The notes: a model not told the origin generated them from the sequence alone. DNA of 64,000 nt from Dactylosporangium vinaceum (GCF_019904175.1 NZ_CP061913.1:744001-808000); one strand, 5' to 3'; shown: positions 33,586 through 43,475, numbered from the stretch's first letter. Numbers and translations: made by a program.

Positions 33586-34343
33586 GGCGCCACCGAGGAG
33601 TACGGGACGGTGATCTCGCCGAGGCGCCAGCGGGCCGGGCGGTCGAGCACCGGCCAGCCCGCCGACCGGGCCGACTCGACGGCCGCTCGCCAGCGCTGGC
33701 GCGGGCCGAAGACGGACAGCGGGGCGGCGGCCCGCCAGCCGGTGTCGAGGTCGGACAGCAGGGCGTGGATCCGCTCACCGGGGACGTTGTGGTGGATCAG
33801 GGCCTTGGGCAGGCGCTCGGCCAGGGTCCCCGGCGTGTCCAGGGTGGCCAGGCGGCCGGCCAGGGTGAGCGTGCGCGGGCCGGCGGGGGAGACGAGCACC
33901 CAGGCGGCCAGCCGGCCGAGCTCGTCGCAGGTGCCCTCGACCAGCAGCGCCCCGGTCGCGGTCATCGCGCGCCAGGCGGCCGGGACGTCCGGCTCGCCGT
34001 ACTGCCGCAGCACGTTGAACGCCCGCACCAGGGTGGGGCGCAGGCCGGCCAGCTCGAACCCGCCCAGGCGGAAGCGCAGCCCGGCGGTCTCGTAGGGGCG
34101 GGCCGCGGCCACCCGGGCCGGGTCGATCTCCAGGCCGACGACCGGGACGCCGAGCCGGGCGTGCAGCTCGATCGCGGTGATCGGCGAGGCGCCGTAGCCG
34201 AGGTCGACCACGAGCGGGTCCGGCGCCCGGCGGAGCACCCCGCCGAGCGTCGCGGCGATCCAGTTGTCGACCCGGCGCAGGCGGTTGGGGTTCGTCGTCC
34301 CGCGCGTGATCGATCCGACAGGCCTCGGATCGGCTGGCTTCAC
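33582..34343 (-). CDS. SAM-dependent methyltransferase-like protein
   Basis: 253 residues from GTG 34343. Class I fold: motif I VVDLGYGASPIT, motif II acidic end VVGLEIDPARV, and LVRAFNVLRQYGEP in place of motif IV. Substrate unknown. Its start overlaps the SDR stop by GTGA, so both are made together; the 3' end overlaps murB by 4 bp on the other strand. Confidence 0.8.
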   Translation of the reverse strand: MKPADPRPVGSITRGTTNPNRLRRVDNWIAATLGGVLRRAPDPLVVDLGYGASPITAIELHARLGVPVVGLEIDPARVAAARPYETAGLRFRLGGFELAGLRPTLVRAFNVLRQYGEPDVPAAWRAMTATGALLVEGTCDELGRLAAWVLVSPAGPRTLTLAGRLATLDTPGTLAERLPKALIHHNVPGERIHALLSDLDTGWRAAAPLSVFGPRQRWRAAVESARSAGWPVLDRPARWRLGEITVPYSSVAP

Positions 34344-35098
34344 TCGAATACTCGGTGGACCTTGTGCTGGGCGGCCTGGGCGAGCGGGCGCACGACGAGC
34401 CGGTCGATGTTGACGTGGTGCGGGCGGGTCGCGGTCCAGGCGATGCAGTCGGCGATGTCGTCGGCGACGAGCGGCTCGGCGACCCCGGCGTAGACGGCGG
34501 CGGCCTTCTCCGCGTCGCCCTCGAAGCGCTTGAGCGCGAACTCGTCGGTCCTGACCATCCCGGGGTCGATCTCCACGACCCGGATCGGGCGGCCGCTGAG
34601 CTCCAGGCGCAGGGTCTCGGCGACGGCGGTCTGGGCGTGCTTGGCCGCCGTGTATCCGCCGCCGCCCTCGTACACGAGCAGCCCGGCGGTCGAGCTCAGC
34701 ACCACGACAGTGGCCCGGCCGGAGCGCTCCAGCAGCGGCAGGAGCGCCTTCGTCACCCGGACGGTGCCCAGCACGTTGACGTCGAACATCCACTGCCAGT
34801 CCGACAAATCGGCGTTTTCCACAGTTTCCGCGCCGATCGCCCCGCCCGCGTTGTTGACGAGCAGCTCCACCGAACCGCCGATGCCACTCACGTGATCGGC
34901 CAGATCCGCGACCGACGAGTCGGACGTGACGTCGCCGACGAAGTACGACGCCGTCGTCAGCGACCCGACCAGGTCCTTGAGCCGGTCCTCGCGCCGGGCG
35001 ACCGCGACCACGTGGAAACCTTCGGCGTCCAGGCGACGGACTGTGGCCGCGCCGATACCGCTTGACGCGCCGGTGACGACGGCGATTCGAGTAGACAT
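34340..35098 (-). CDS. Short-chain dehydrogenase/reductase
   Basis: 252 residues from ATG 35098; an upstream start at 35113 is possible. Cofactor loop TGASSGIG, NNAG motif, catalytic Ser in VVVLSSTAG and YxxxK in YTAAKHAQ. Arg residues after the first strand (ARRED) favour NADPH. A similar SDR (Rv0484c) lies between murB and mshA in M. tuberculosis. Coupled to the methyltransferase. Confidence 0.92.
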   Translation of the reverse strand: MSTRIAVVTGASSGIGAATVRRLDAEGFHVVAVARREDRLKDLVGSLTTASYFVGDVTSDSSVADLADHVSGIGGSVELLVNNAGGAIGAETVENADLSDWQWMFDVNVLGTVRVTKALLPLLERSGRATVVVLSSTAGLLVYEGGGGYTAAKHAQTAVAETLRLELSGRPIRVVEIDPGMVRTDEFALKRFEGDAEKAAAVYAGVAEPLVADDIADCIAWTATRPHHVNIDRLVVRPLAQAAQHKVHRVFE

Positions 35099-35223
35099 GT
35101 GGCTATCCTGCACGAAGTTGCCGGCGGCGCAGTGACCAACGCAACGGTGGGTTCATGCCCCGGAGCGAGGGAACATGGACGGTTGGGAAGATGTAACCGA
35201 TTGGCAACAGACAGGAGCACGAC

Positions 35224-36525
35224 GTGGCGCGGGTCGATTCGCTGCACGGCCATACCCCGCACTCCCGCCGTACCCTGCCGAGGCGGGTGGCCACGCTCTC
35301 CGTGCACACCTCGCCCCTCGACCAGCCGGGCACCGGCGACGCCGGCGGGATGAACGTGTACATCGTCGAGGTCGCCGAGCGGCTCGCCCGGGCCGGCGTC
35401 GAGGTGGAGATCTTCACCCGGGCCACCAACAGTGAGCTGCCGCCCACGGTGGAGATGGCCCCCGGCGTGCTCGTGCGGCACATCATCGCCGGGCCGTTCG
35501 AGGGCCTGGCCAAGGAGGACCTGCCGGCCCAGCTGTGCGCGTTCACCGGCGGGGTCCTGCGGGCCGAGGCGGCCCGGCCCTCCGGCTGGTACGACCTGGT
35601 GCACTCCCACTACTGGCTCTCCGGGCAGGTGGGCTGGCTGGCCAAGGACCGCTGGGGCGTGCCGCTGGTGCACACCGCCCACACCCTGGCCAAGGTCAAG
35701 AACCAGCTGCTGGCCGACGGGGACAAGCCCGAGCCGATCGCCCGCGTCATCGGCGAGGAGCAGGTGGTGGCCGCGGCCGACGGCCTGGTCGCCAACACCC
35801 CGTCCGAGGCGGCCGACCTCATCGACCTCTACGCCGCCCACCCGGGCAAGGTGTGCGTGGTGCCGCCGGGCGTGGATCTGGACCGGTTCGTGCCCCGCCC
35901 GCACCGCAAACTCGCCGCCCGGGAGCGCTTCGGCCTGCCCGCCGACGCCCGGATCGTCGCCTTCGCCGGGCGCATCCAGCCGCTCAAGGCCCCCGACGTG
36001 CTGCTGCGCGCGGCCGCCGAGCTGCGCGCGAGCGACCCGAAGCTGCTCGTCGTCATCTGCGGCGGCCCCAGCGGCTCCGGCCTGGACCGGCCCACCGCGC
36101 TCATGGAGCTCGCGGCCGACCTGGGCATCGCCGACATCGTCAGATTCCTGCCGCCGCAGTCGCGCGACGCCCTGGCCGAGCTGTTCCGGGCGGTCGACGT
36201 CGTCGCCGTGCCCAGCTTCAACGAGTCGTTCGGCCTTGTCGCTATCGAGGCGCAGGCGTGCGGGACGCCCGTGGTCGCGGCGGCCGTCGGCGGCCTCGTC
36301 ACGGCGGTCCGCGACGGCGTCTCCGGCGTGCTCGTCGACACGCACAAGCCGGCCGACTGGGCCGCGGTGCTCGGACCGCTGCTGGCCGAGCCGGCCCGGC
36401 GGGCGGCGCTGTCGCTCGGCGCGGTCCAGCACGCGCGCGAGTTCTCGTGGGCGCACACGGCGAGCGGCCTGCTCGCCGCCTACCGGGACGCCCTGGAGTT
36501 CAACCGGACGGTGGTGGCGGCATGA
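35224..36525 (+). CDS. mshA: D-inositol-3-phosphate glycosyltransferase
   Basis: 433 residues from GTG 35224 with ACAGGAGC upstream. MshA joins GlcNAc from UDP-GlcNAc to inositol-3-phosphate, the first step of mycothiol synthesis. GT-B fold with the family motif [11 protein letters not shown], acceptor-side [21 protein letters not shown], and the nucleotide-sugar E-x7-E region [18 protein letters not shown]. Length normal. ATGA overlap with the YbjN gene. Confidence 0.96.
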   Translation: MARVDSLHGHTPHSRRTLPRRVATLSVHTSPLDQPGTGDAGGMNVYIVEVAERLARAGVEVEIFTRATNSELPPTVEMAPGVLVRHIIAGPFEGLAKEDLPAQLCAFTGGVLRAEAARPSGWYDLVHSHYWLSGQVGWLAKDRWGVPLVHTAHTLAKVKNQLLADGDKPEPIARVIGEEQVVAAADGLVANTPSEAADLIDLYAAHPGKVCVVPPGVDLDRFVPRPHRKLAARERFGLPADARIVAFAGRIQPLKAPDVLLRAAAELRASDPKLLVVICGGPSGSGLDRPTALMELAADLGIADIVRFLPPQSRDALAELFRAVDVVAVPSFNESFGLVAIEAQACGTPVVAAAVGGLVTAVRDGVSGVLVDTHKPADWAAVLGPLLAEPARRAALSLGAVQHAREFSWAHTASGLLAAYRDALEFNRTVVAA

Positions 36526-37019
36526 CCTCCCCGAGCGATGTGTCGGCGCTTATCGAGCGGGTCGCCGCCGAGCGGGAGATCCCGTGGGAGAAGACCGGCG
36601 ACAATGCGTACGTCGTGACGCTGCCCGGCACCCACAAGCAGAAGACGAACTGCAACCTGATCGTCGGCGAGCACGCCGTGCGCATCGAGGCGTTCGTGAT
36701 GCGCCACCCGGACGAGAACCGGGAGGCGCTGTGGGAGTGGCTCCTGCAGCGCAACGCCCGCATGTACGGGGTGGCGTTCAGCATCGACCAGGCCGGCGAC
36801 GTGTACCTCATGGGCAAGCTCCCGCTGCACGCCGTCACCGAGGCCGAGCTCGACCGGCTCCTCGGTGCGGTGCTGACCTACGCCGACGAGAGCTTCGACC
36901 CGATGCTGGAGATCGGCTTCGGCTCGGCCATCCGCCGCGAGTGGGAGTGGCGGGTCAAGCGCGGCGAGCCCCTCGACAACCTCCGCGCCTTCACGGACTT
37001 CGTGAATCGACCGGCCTAG
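36522..37019 (+). CDS. YbjN domain protein
   Basis: 165 residues. Fold of the YbjN/type III secretion chaperone-like superfamily: strands around [20 protein letters not shown] and helices around [13 protein letters not shown]. Small cytoplasmic protein, no catalytic residues. It always seems to follow mshA in actinobacteria (Rv0487), here overlapping by ATGA; a regulatory or chaperone role is only a guess. Confidence 0.85.
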   Translation: MTSPSDVSALIERVAAEREIPWEKTGDNAYVVTLPGTHKQKTNCNLIVGEHAVRIEAFVMRHPDENREALWEWLLQRNARMYGVAFSIDQAGDVYLMGKLPLHAVTEAELDRLLGAVLTYADESFDPMLEIGFGSAIRREWEWRVKRGEPLDNLRAFTDFVNRPA

Positions 37020-37034
37020 CTACCCTCTGCAGGT

Positions 37035-38513
37035 GTGACCGAGGAGAGGCCAATCCTGGCGTGGAGGCCGGTGAGCGCCGTCGCCGGCCTGACGGGGCTC
37101 CTGCTGCTGCTCACCATCGACCGATACGACTACCACCGCGACGAGCTGTACTTCCGCATGGTCGGCGCGCACCCCAAGTGGGGCTATGTCGACCAGCCGC
37201 CGTTCACCCCGCTCATGGTCCGGGGGTGCATCGAGCTCTTCGGTGACACCGTCTGGGCGATCCGCATCCCGGGCCTGTTCTTCCTGGCCGGGGCCGCGTT
37301 CCTGCTGGCGCTCATCGCCCGCGAGCTCGGCGGCCGGGCCGTCGCGCAGACCCTGGCGGCGGCCGGGACGCTCACGACCTTCCCGCTCGTGGCCGGCCAC
37401 ATCACCATCACCGCCGCGCCCGACCTGGTCATGTGGCTGCTTGTCATCCTGTGCCTGCTGCGCGCGCTGCTGCGCGACAGGCCCCGGTACTTCCTCCTGG
37501 CCGGCCTCGTCGCCGGTATCGCGCTGTACAACAAGCACCTCGTGATCCTGCTGCTGCTGACGTTCGCGGCCGGCCTGCTGATCGCCGGCCCGCGCCGGGT
37601 GCTGGCGTCGAAGTGGCTCTGGGCCGGGGCGGCGATCGCCGTGGTCGTCGGGCTGCCGAACCTGCTGTACCAGATCGCCAACGACTTCCCGCAGGTCCAC
37701 ATGGCGAACGCGCTGGCCGAGAACAAGGGCGACGACGCCCGGATCACGCTGCTGCCGCTGCAGCTGCTGTGGCTCGGCCCCTTCTTCGTCCCGATCTGGG
37801 GTGCCGGGATCGTGGCCCTGCTGCGGCGGCCCGAGTGGCGGGCGGTGCGGGCGTTCGCTGTCGCGTACCCCCTCATGCTCCTGCTCCTGTTCGTCATCGC
37901 CGGCCAGCCGTACTACAGCTTCGGGCTCCTGGCCGCGCTGTTCGCCATCGGCGCGGTCCCGGCCGAGCGCTGGCTCGCGGGCGGCGGCTCGCGGCGGTGG
38001 CTGCTGGGTGCGGCGGTCATCGTCAACTGCGGTGTGGCGATCGTCTCGTCGCTGCCGGTGCTGCCGATCGACGTCGTCGGCCGGACCCCGGTCCCGGCCA
38101 TGAACCAGGGCATCGCCGACGAGATTGGCTGGCCCCGCTACGTGGCCCAGGTGAAGGCGGTCTACGACGCGCTGCCGCCCGGCGACCAGGCGCACACGGT
38201 GCTGCTCACCGGCAACTACGGCGAGGCCGGCGCGCTCGACCGCTACGGCGCGCCCCTCGGCCTGCCCGCTGTCTACAGTGGACAGAACGAGCTCTGGTAC
38301 CTCGGCCCGCCGCCGGAGTCCGCGACAGTCGTGGTCCTGGTCTCCCAGAGCGACCCGGCCCGGCGCGGGGCGTTCGGCTCCTGCGTGGAGAAGGCGCGGC
38401 TCGACAATGGTTACGGCGTGGACAACGAGGAGCAAACAGCCCGGGTGTACGTCTGCCGGGACCGGACCGGCACCTGGACCGAGCTGTGGCCACGCTTTCA
38501 ACATTTTGATTGA
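37035..38513 (+). CDS. GT39/ArnT-like membrane glycosyltransferase
   Basis: 492 residues from GTG 37035. About eleven membrane helices. The first external loop carries the catalytic-type acidic motif DRYDYHRDELYF and DQPPFTPL, as in ArnT/PMT-type GT-C enzymes that use polyprenyl-phosphate sugars. The C-terminal soluble part starts near residue 345. Acceptor unknown, likely a cell-envelope glycan or protein. Confidence 0.85.
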   Translation: MTEERPILAWRPVSAVAGLTGLLLLLTIDRYDYHRDELYFRMVGAHPKWGYVDQPPFTPLMVRGCIELFGDTVWAIRIPGLFFLAGAAFLLALIARELGGRAVAQTLAAAGTLTTFPLVAGHITITAAPDLVMWLLVILCLLRALLRDRPRYFLLAGLVAGIALYNKHLVILLLLTFAAGLLIAGPRRVLASKWLWAGAAIAVVVGLPNLLYQIANDFPQVHMANALAENKGDDARITLLPLQLLWLGPFFVPIWGAGIVALLRRPEWRAVRAFAVAYPLMLLLLFVIAGQPYYSFGLLAALFAIGAVPAERWLAGGGSRRWLLGAAVIVNCGVAIVSSLPVLPIDVVGRTPVPAMNQGIADEIGWPRYVAQVKAVYDALPPGDQAHTVLLTGNYGEAGALDRYGAPLGLPAVYSGQNELWYLGPPPESATVVVLVSQSDPARRGAFGSCVEKARLDNGYGVDNEEQTARVYVCRDRTGTWTELWPRFQHFD

Positions 38514-38817
38514 TTTCAATTGTTTCACGTGTGTGAGCGAGGCGACAGTCCATTCATATTGGCGTAAGAAACGACTGCCGCGTAACGTCGTTGACGGATC
38601 CGGCGATTCCTGGAGTTGGGGAGCGGCGGGGGTGTTCCGGGCCGCAAGGCCCACTCGCGATGACGTGTCCGGGCGGGGCGTGTCATCGCAGACCGGCGGC
38701 ACACAGCGGGTGCCGTGGACTGGGGGTGCACGCACCCGCTGCCGCCGGTTACGAGCCTTCGGCAAACTTAAGGCCCGCGTAAAGACGCCGGGGCCGCGCA
38801 GCCCGTAATTTCCTCGC
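38514..38817. other. 304-bp leader region without a gene
   Basis: No coding frame is supported. The region holds three consecutive strong stem-loops (38639-38749) upstream of the lipoprotein hydrolase and an AT-richer start (38505-38530). Confidence 0.6.
38639..38749 (+). ncRNA. Structured RNA-like element, three stem-loops
   Basis: Stem A: GGGCC-GCAA-GGCCC (38639-38652), a GNRA tetraloop. Stem B: GCGATGAC (38657-38664) with GTCATCGC (38682-38689). Stem C: a two-part helix, ACCGGCGGC (38692-38700) with GCCGCCGGT (38741-38749) and, inside, AGCGGGTGC (38705-38713) with GCACCCGCT (38732-38740), leaving a 4-nt ACAC bulge. All arms are perfect. Linkers are only 4 and 2 nt. It could be a riboswitch-like leader of the 38818 gene or a 3' structure of the GT39 gene. 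I cannot match it to a known class. Confidence 0.45.
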
Positions 38818-39825
38818 ATGCGTAGGCGCCTGCTGATCGCCGCCCTCGTGCTGAGCACACTTGCCGGCTGTGGGACCCAGGCCGCAAACAGCGCCCCGGC
38901 GAGCACCCCGGAAAGCCCCTCCGCGGCGGCCGCGGCTGAAAGTTTCGCCGGCTCCGACGGCAGCGCCGTCCCCGACGGCCACGCCGGCCTGGCGGCCCAG
39001 GGGACCACCCCGTCGGCGAAGGCGGCCAGCACCGCTGCGGCCGCGAACTCCGGCAAAGCGCCCACCCAGACCTTCGCGATCACGAACAGCACGTTCACGT
39101 TCACGAGGGCGGGGCGGACGCTGCGGACTGTCGTCTGGTACCCGAAGACCGCCGGCCGCTACCCGTTGGTGCTGTGGAGTCACGGCCTGCACGGCTCACC
39201 CGAGGGCTACTCGTCGGTCATCCAGAAGATCGCCACCGCCGGCTTCGTCGTCGCCGCCCCGGCCTACCCGTTCACCAACGACAAGGCGAACCCGTTCAAC
39301 CAGAACGACATGGCCAACCAGCCCGCCGACGCCTCCGCCGTCATCACCGAGGTGCTCAAGCTCGACGCCCAGTCCGGCTCCCCGCTCAACGGCCGGATCG
39401 ACACCGCCCACGTCGGCGCGGCCGGGCACTCCGCCGGCGGGTACACCACCGCCGGGCTGCTCTCCGGCAGCACCCGCGACGCCCGCCTCAAGGGCGCCGT
39501 CATCGTGTCCGGGGGCTCGATGGGCGGCAAGTTCTCCGGCGCCGCCACCCCGGTCCTGTTCATCCACGGCGACGCCGACGGCACTGTCCCGTACAGCAGC
39601 GGCAAATCGCTCTTCGACGGCACCTCCTGGCCGAAGGGCCTCCTGACGCTGCTCGGCGGCGACCACAGCGCCGGTCTGTGGAGCACCGACGCGGGCGGGG
39701 CGGCGGTGAGCAAGTCGATGATCGACCTGTTCCGCTACAGCCTCTACGGCGACGCGGCGGCGAAGTCCCGGCTGCGTGGCGACGGTACCGTCGACGGCGC
39801 CGCGAAGTACGACGGCACGCTATAG
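38818..39825 (+). CDS. Lipoprotein alpha/beta hydrolase (dienelactone hydrolase/lipase-like)
   Basis: 335 residues. A lipoprotein signal (LSTLAGC) is followed by a 60-residue Ala/Ser/Pro linker. The hydrolase domain has the HGLHGSPEG oxyanion loop, nucleophile GHSAGG (about 207), acid in HGDADGTVP and His in GGDHSAG. It resembles polyester/chlorophyllase-type hydrolases; true substrate unknown. Located outside the membrane. Its 5' region is highly structured. The end overlaps the STAS gene by 6 bp. Confidence 0.85.
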   Translation: MRRRLLIAALVLSTLAGCGTQAANSAPASTPESPSAAAAAESFAGSDGSAVPDGHAGLAAQGTTPSAKAASTAAAANSGKAPTQTFAITNSTFTFTRAGRTLRTVVWYPKTAGRYPLVLWSHGLHGSPEGYSSVIQKIATAGFVVAAPAYPFTNDKANPFNQNDMANQPADASAVITEVLKLDAQSGSPLNGRIDTAHVGAAGHSAGGYTTAGLLSGSTRDARLKGAVIVSGGSMGGKFSGAATPVLFIHGDADGTVPYSSGKSLFDGTSWPKGLLTLLGGDHSAGLWSTDAGGAAVSKSMIDLFRYSLYGDAAAKSRLRGDGTVDGAAKYDGTL

Positions 39826-40131
39826 GAACAGCTCGGCCAGCCCCGTCATCTCCAGCTGCGCATGGGCGAGTGGGCGCGGGTTGCGCACCCGCAGCGCACA
39901 GCCGGCCCCGGCGGCGAGCTTCCAGCAGCCGACCAGGGCCCCGAGGCCGGCCGAGTCCAGCAGCGTCACCGCGTCCAGATCGAGAATCAGGGCGTCCGGG
40001 CGGAAAGCGGGCAGGACCGCCCGGACCGCCGCCGTCATCTGCTCCCGGGTGGCCAGATCCAGGATGCCGGCGAGCCGGATGACGACGGTCTCCGGCGAGG
40101 CGGGCTCGAGCGTCGCCGACAAACCGTCCAC
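39820..40131 (-). CDS. STAS-domain anti-sigma factor antagonist
   Basis: 103 residues from GTG 40131. Full STAS domain with the phosphorylatable Ser in LDAVTLLDSAGLGALVG, as in SpoIIAA/RsbV. Such proteins release a partner anti-sigma kinase from a sigma factor. No kinase or sigma gene is adjacent, so the partner is elsewhere. It ends 6 bp inside the hydrolase gene on the other strand and starts 11 bp after the MFS gene ends. Confidence 0.85.
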   Translation of the reverse strand: MDGLSATLEPASPETVVIRLAGILDLATREQMTAAVRAVLPAFRPDALILDLDAVTLLDSAGLGALVGCWKLAAGAGCALRVRNPRPLAHAQLEMTGLAELFL

Positions 40132-40141
40132 GACGGCGGCG

Positions 40142-41371
40142 CTACCCGGCGACCGGCACCGCAAACTCTTCGGCCGCCGCGAGCTGTGCGGCCACCCGGC
40201 GCTCGCGGGCCGGCTGGATCAGCAGGTGCCCGGCCGCGGCGATCAGGCCGAGGGCGCCGCAGACGATCCAGTGCCAGGCGCCGAGGTACTGCAGGCTCAC
40301 CCCGCCGGCCGCGGGCGCGATGAAGCCCGCCGCCGGGAACGTCAGATAGAAGACGCTCTGGTACCGCCCGCGCAGTGCCTCCGGGGACAGCTCCGCGATG
40401 ACCGCGGCGTTGGGCGGGGCGGCGATCATCGAGCCGGCGGTCCACACGGTCGCGGCGGCGAGGTAGCCCAGGATGCCGTCGGCGAGCGAGACGGCGGCGA
40501 AGCCCAGGCCCAGCAGGACGTTGGCCACGGCGAGCGCGGTGCCCTTGCGCCAGCGGCCGATGAGCCGCGGCACGAACAGCTGGCCGACGACGATGAGCAG
40601 CGCGGCGTACGCGACCACCGAGCCGTACGCCGACGGCCGCAGCCCGTCCGCGGTGATGGCCAGCGGCAGGATCGTCGACGTCTGCGTGCTCAGCACGGCC
40701 AGCAGCAGCGACAGCCCGACGAAGAGCATGTAGGCGCGGTCGGTGAGGGCCGTGTGCAGGCCGCCGGCCGACGTGGCCGTCGCGCGGTGGGCCGGCCGGG
40801 TCTCGCGGACCTTGCCCAGGATCAGCAGGGCGGTCAGCAGCGTGCCGGCCGCGTCGACCGCGAACAGCAGCGTGAAGCTCACCTCGGCCAGCGCGCCGGC
40901 CAGCACGGAGGCGACCGCCATGCCCAGGTTGAACGCCCAGAACTGCAGGTTGAACGCGCGGCTGCGGTCGTCGGCCGGGGTGACGTCGACGATCGCGGCG
41001 ACGAAGGCCGGGCCGGGCATGGCGTGCATCATGCCGAGCAGCGCGGCCAGCACCGCGATCGCCGGGATGGGCCGGGCCACGATCAGCCCGGCCAGGACCG
41101 CGACGGCGCCGAAGTGGGCGAGCAGGAGTGTCGGCCGGCGGCCCCAGCGGTCGGCCAGGACGCCGCCGAGCAGGACGCCCGCGATGCCGCCGATGCCGTA
41201 GAGGCCCACCACGAGGCCGGCGACCGGGATCGCGAGGTGGCGGGCGGAGGTGAGGTACAGCGAAAGGACCAGCGCGACGAAGCCGCCGACGCGGTTGATG
41301 AGCATGCCGGTCCAGAGGTACCAGTAGAGCCGGGGGAGGCCGCCGATCGTGGTGCGGTACCAGGTGCGCAC
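40142..41371 (-). CDS. MFS transporter (copy 1)
   Basis: 409 residues, GTG start, AAAGGAC upstream. Twelve helices; motif A between helices 2 and 3 is GGVLADRWGRRPT. Probably a drug- or metabolite-exporting MFS member, substrate unknown. Closely related in layout to the next gene (both have NR.GGFV in helix 1, GLYG.GG in helix 2 and RGRYQ near helix 10), so the two arose by tandem duplication. Confidence 0.88.
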   Translation of the reverse strand: MRTWYRTTIGGLPRLYWYLWTGMLINRVGGFVALVLSLYLTSARHLAIPVAGLVVGLYGIGGIAGVLLGGVLADRWGRRPTLLLAHFGAVAVLAGLIVARPIPAIAVLAALLGMMHAMPGPAFVAAIVDVTPADDRSRAFNLQFWAFNLGMAVASVLAGALAEVSFTLLFAVDAAGTLLTALLILGKVRETRPAHRATATSAGGLHTALTDRAYMLFVGLSLLLAVLSTQTSTILPLAITADGLRPSAYGSVVAYAALLIVVGQLFVPRLIGRWRKGTALAVANVLLGLGFAAVSLADGILGYLAAATVWTAGSMIAAPPNAAVIAELSPEALRGRYQSVFYLTFPAAGFIAPAAGGVSLQYLGAWHWIVCGALGLIAAAGHLLIQPARERRVAAQLAAAEEFAVPVAG

Positions 41372-41398
41372 GTACTGTCGTCCTTTAGTTAACCGTCT

Positions 41399-42613
41399 TT
41401 ACAGTTTGATCCTATCCACTTCTCGCTGGGTCAGCACGGCGACCCGGCGCTCGCGGGCCGAGGCGGTGGCCAGGCTCCAGGCCGCGGCCACCAGCCCGAC
41501 GCCGAGGCAGCCGAGCCACAGCGCGGTGTTGCTCAGACGGTCGCGGACCAGGCCGCCGAGCGTCGGCGCCAGGAACGAGGCGCTCTGCCAGCTCAGGCTG
41601 AACAAGCCCTGGTAGCGGCCGCGCATGGATACCGGCGACAGGCCGGCCAGCAGCGCCGCGGTGGATGGCGCGTTGAGCATCTCGCCGGCCGTCCAGACGA
41701 CGATCGTGGCGGCGTACAGCAGCGGCGTGTGCGCGAACGCGGTGAGCCCGAAGCCCAGGCCGACCACCACGACCGAGACCGGCATCACATAGGCCGGGCG
41801 GCGCCGGGTGAGCACCCTGGTGACGAGCATCTGCCCGGCCACGATGAGCACCCCGTTGAGGGCGATCACCACCCCGAACGTCTCGCTCGACAGGCCGTCG
41901 TCGACCATGGCGAGGGGCAGCATCGACTGGTGCTGGAGCATCACGAGGGCGATGAGCAGGTTGCAGGCCACGAACCCGAGGAACACCCGGTCCTTGAGCA
42001 CGGCCGCGACGCCGCCGGCCTCGGTCTTCTCGACGAGTGGGGGCCTCGTCTCCCGGATGCGCCACAGCACCAGCAGGCCCGCAGCCGCGGTGGTGGCCGC
42101 GTCGGCCGCGAAGAGCGTGAAGTAGCCGGCCTTCGCCGCGAAGCCCGCGGCCGCCGCCGACACCGCGAAGCCGAGGTTGATGGCCCAGTAGTAGGTGCCG
42201 AACGCCCGCATCCGGTCCGCGGCCGGCACGATGTCGGCGATCATCGCCCCCAGCGCCGGGCGGGCCGCCTCCGTGGCCGCGCCGAGCAGCAGCGCGGTGC
42301 CCATGATCTGCGCCGGGCCGCGGGCCAGCCCCAGCGCGAGCAGGACCGCGCAGGACGAGAACAGCGACAGCAGCGCGGTCGGGCGGCGGCCCCAGCGGTC
42401 GGCCAGGTGCCCGCCCGCGGTGACGCCGATCGCGCCGCCGACGCCGTAGAGGCCGATCACCAGGCCGGCCGCGCCCGCACTGAAGCCGCGCTGGGTGGTC
42501 AGGTAGATCGTGAGGAAGATGACGACGAACCCGCCGGCCCGGTTGACGAGCGTCGCCGTCCACAGCACCCAGAACTGACTCGGTAAGCGCTGCTTCCCCG
42601 TAATGACTGCCAC
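41399..42613 (-). CDS. MFS transporter (copy 2)
   Basis: 404 residues, GTG start. Motif A is GGHLADRWGRRPT. Paralogue of the 40142 gene, 27 bp upstream of it in the same operon. Divergent from gpmA. Two adjacent half-identical exporters may act as separate transporters or as a heteromer, which is rare for MFS. Confidence 0.88.
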   Translation of the reverse strand: MAVITGKQRLPSQFWVLWTATLVNRAGGFVVIFLTIYLTTQRGFSAGAAGLVIGLYGVGGAIGVTAGGHLADRWGRRPTALLSLFSSCAVLLALGLARGPAQIMGTALLLGAATEAARPALGAMIADIVPAADRMRAFGTYYWAINLGFAVSAAAAGFAAKAGYFTLFAADAATTAAAGLLVLWRIRETRPPLVEKTEAGGVAAVLKDRVFLGFVACNLLIALVMLQHQSMLPLAMVDDGLSSETFGVVIALNGVLIVAGQMLVTRVLTRRRPAYVMPVSVVVVGLGFGLTAFAHTPLLYAATIVVWTAGEMLNAPSTAALLAGLSPVSMRGRYQGLFSLSWQSASFLAPTLGGLVRDRLSNTALWLGCLGVGLVAAAWSLATASARERRVAVLTQREVDRIKL

Positions 42614-42678
42614 GGTCTGGCATCCTTACATCGGATGCCCCGTGATGTCGAAGGCATTCGGTGCGGGAGGATGGCGTC

Positions 42679-43431
42679 ATGAGCGAAGTCGGGACACTGG
42701 TGCTCTTGCGGCACGGTGAGAGCGAGTGGAACGCCAAGAACCTGTTCACCGGCTGGGTCGACGTGGACCTCAGCGCCCAGGGAGAAGCCGAGGCCCGCCG
42801 GGGCGGCGAGCTGATCCGTGATTCCGGTCTGCGGCCGGATGTGGTGCACACGTCAGTGCTGCGCCGTGCCATCCGCACCAGCGAGATCGCCCTGCACACC
42901 GCCGACCGGCACTGGATCCCCGTCCAGCGCTCGTGGCGGCTCAACGAGCGGCACTACGGCGCACTGCAGGGCAAGGACAAGAAGCAGACCCTCCAGGAGT
43001 TCGGCGAGGAGCAGTTCATGCTCTGGCGCCGCTCCTACGACACGCCCCCGCCGCCGATCGCCGACGACGACGAGTGGTCGCAGGCGAGCGACGCCCGCTA
43101 CGCGGCCCTGCCGCCGGAGCTGCGGCCGAAGACCGAGTGCCTCAAGGACGTCGTGGCCCGGATGCTGCCGTACTGGTACGACCAGATCGTGCCCCAGCTG
43201 CTCAACGGCAAGACGGTCCTCGTCGCGGCGCACGGCAACTCGCTGCGGGCGCTCGTGAAGCACCTCGACGGCATCTCCGACGAGGCGATCGCCAAGCTCA
43301 ACATTCCGACAGGCATCCCGCTGCGCTACGACCTCGACGCGGCGCTGCGCCCGGTCACGGCCGGCGGCACCTACCTGGACCCGGAGGCGGCCAAGGAGGC
43401 GGCCGCCGCGGTGGCGAACCAGGGCCGGTAA
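42679..43431 (+). CDS. gpmA: 2,3-bisphosphoglycerate-dependent phosphoglycerate mutase
   Basis: 250 residues from ATG 42679. Interconverts 3- and 2-phosphoglycerate in glycolysis. Phospho-His loop [31 protein letters not shown], and the second His in [11 protein letters not shown]. Followed by a strong terminator. It sits before phoU and senX3 as gpm1 (Rv0489) does in mycobacteria. Confidence 0.96.
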   Translation: MSEVGTLVLLRHGESEWNAKNLFTGWVDVDLSAQGEAEARRGGELIRDSGLRPDVVHTSVLRRAIRTSEIALHTADRHWIPVQRSWRLNERHYGALQGKDKKQTLQEFGEEQFMLWRRSYDTPPPPIADDDEWSQASDARYAALPPELRPKTECLKDVVARMLPYWYDQIVPQLLNGKTVLVAAHGNSLRALVKHLDGISDEAIAKLNIPTGIPLRYDLDAALRPVTAGGTYLDPEAAKEAAAAVANQGR

Positions 43432-43439
43432 CGGTTTTC

Positions 43440-43470
43440 GGAGGCCGGCCCGCCCGGGCCGGCCTCCTTT
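43440..43470 (+). terminator. Intrinsic terminator of gpmA
   Basis: GGAGGCCGGCC (43440-43450), loop CGCCCG, GGCCGGCCTCC (43457-43467): perfect 11-bp stem followed by TTT. It starts 8 bp after the stop codon. Confidence 0.85.
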
Positions 43471-43475
43471 GCCGT

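Noticed and set aside
38581..38760. Known riboswitch (c-di-AMP ydaO, c-di-GMP GEMM, cobalamin, SAH) before the lipoprotein hydrolase
   Set aside because: The strong stems are real, but I could not place the conserved core nucleotides of any of these classes.
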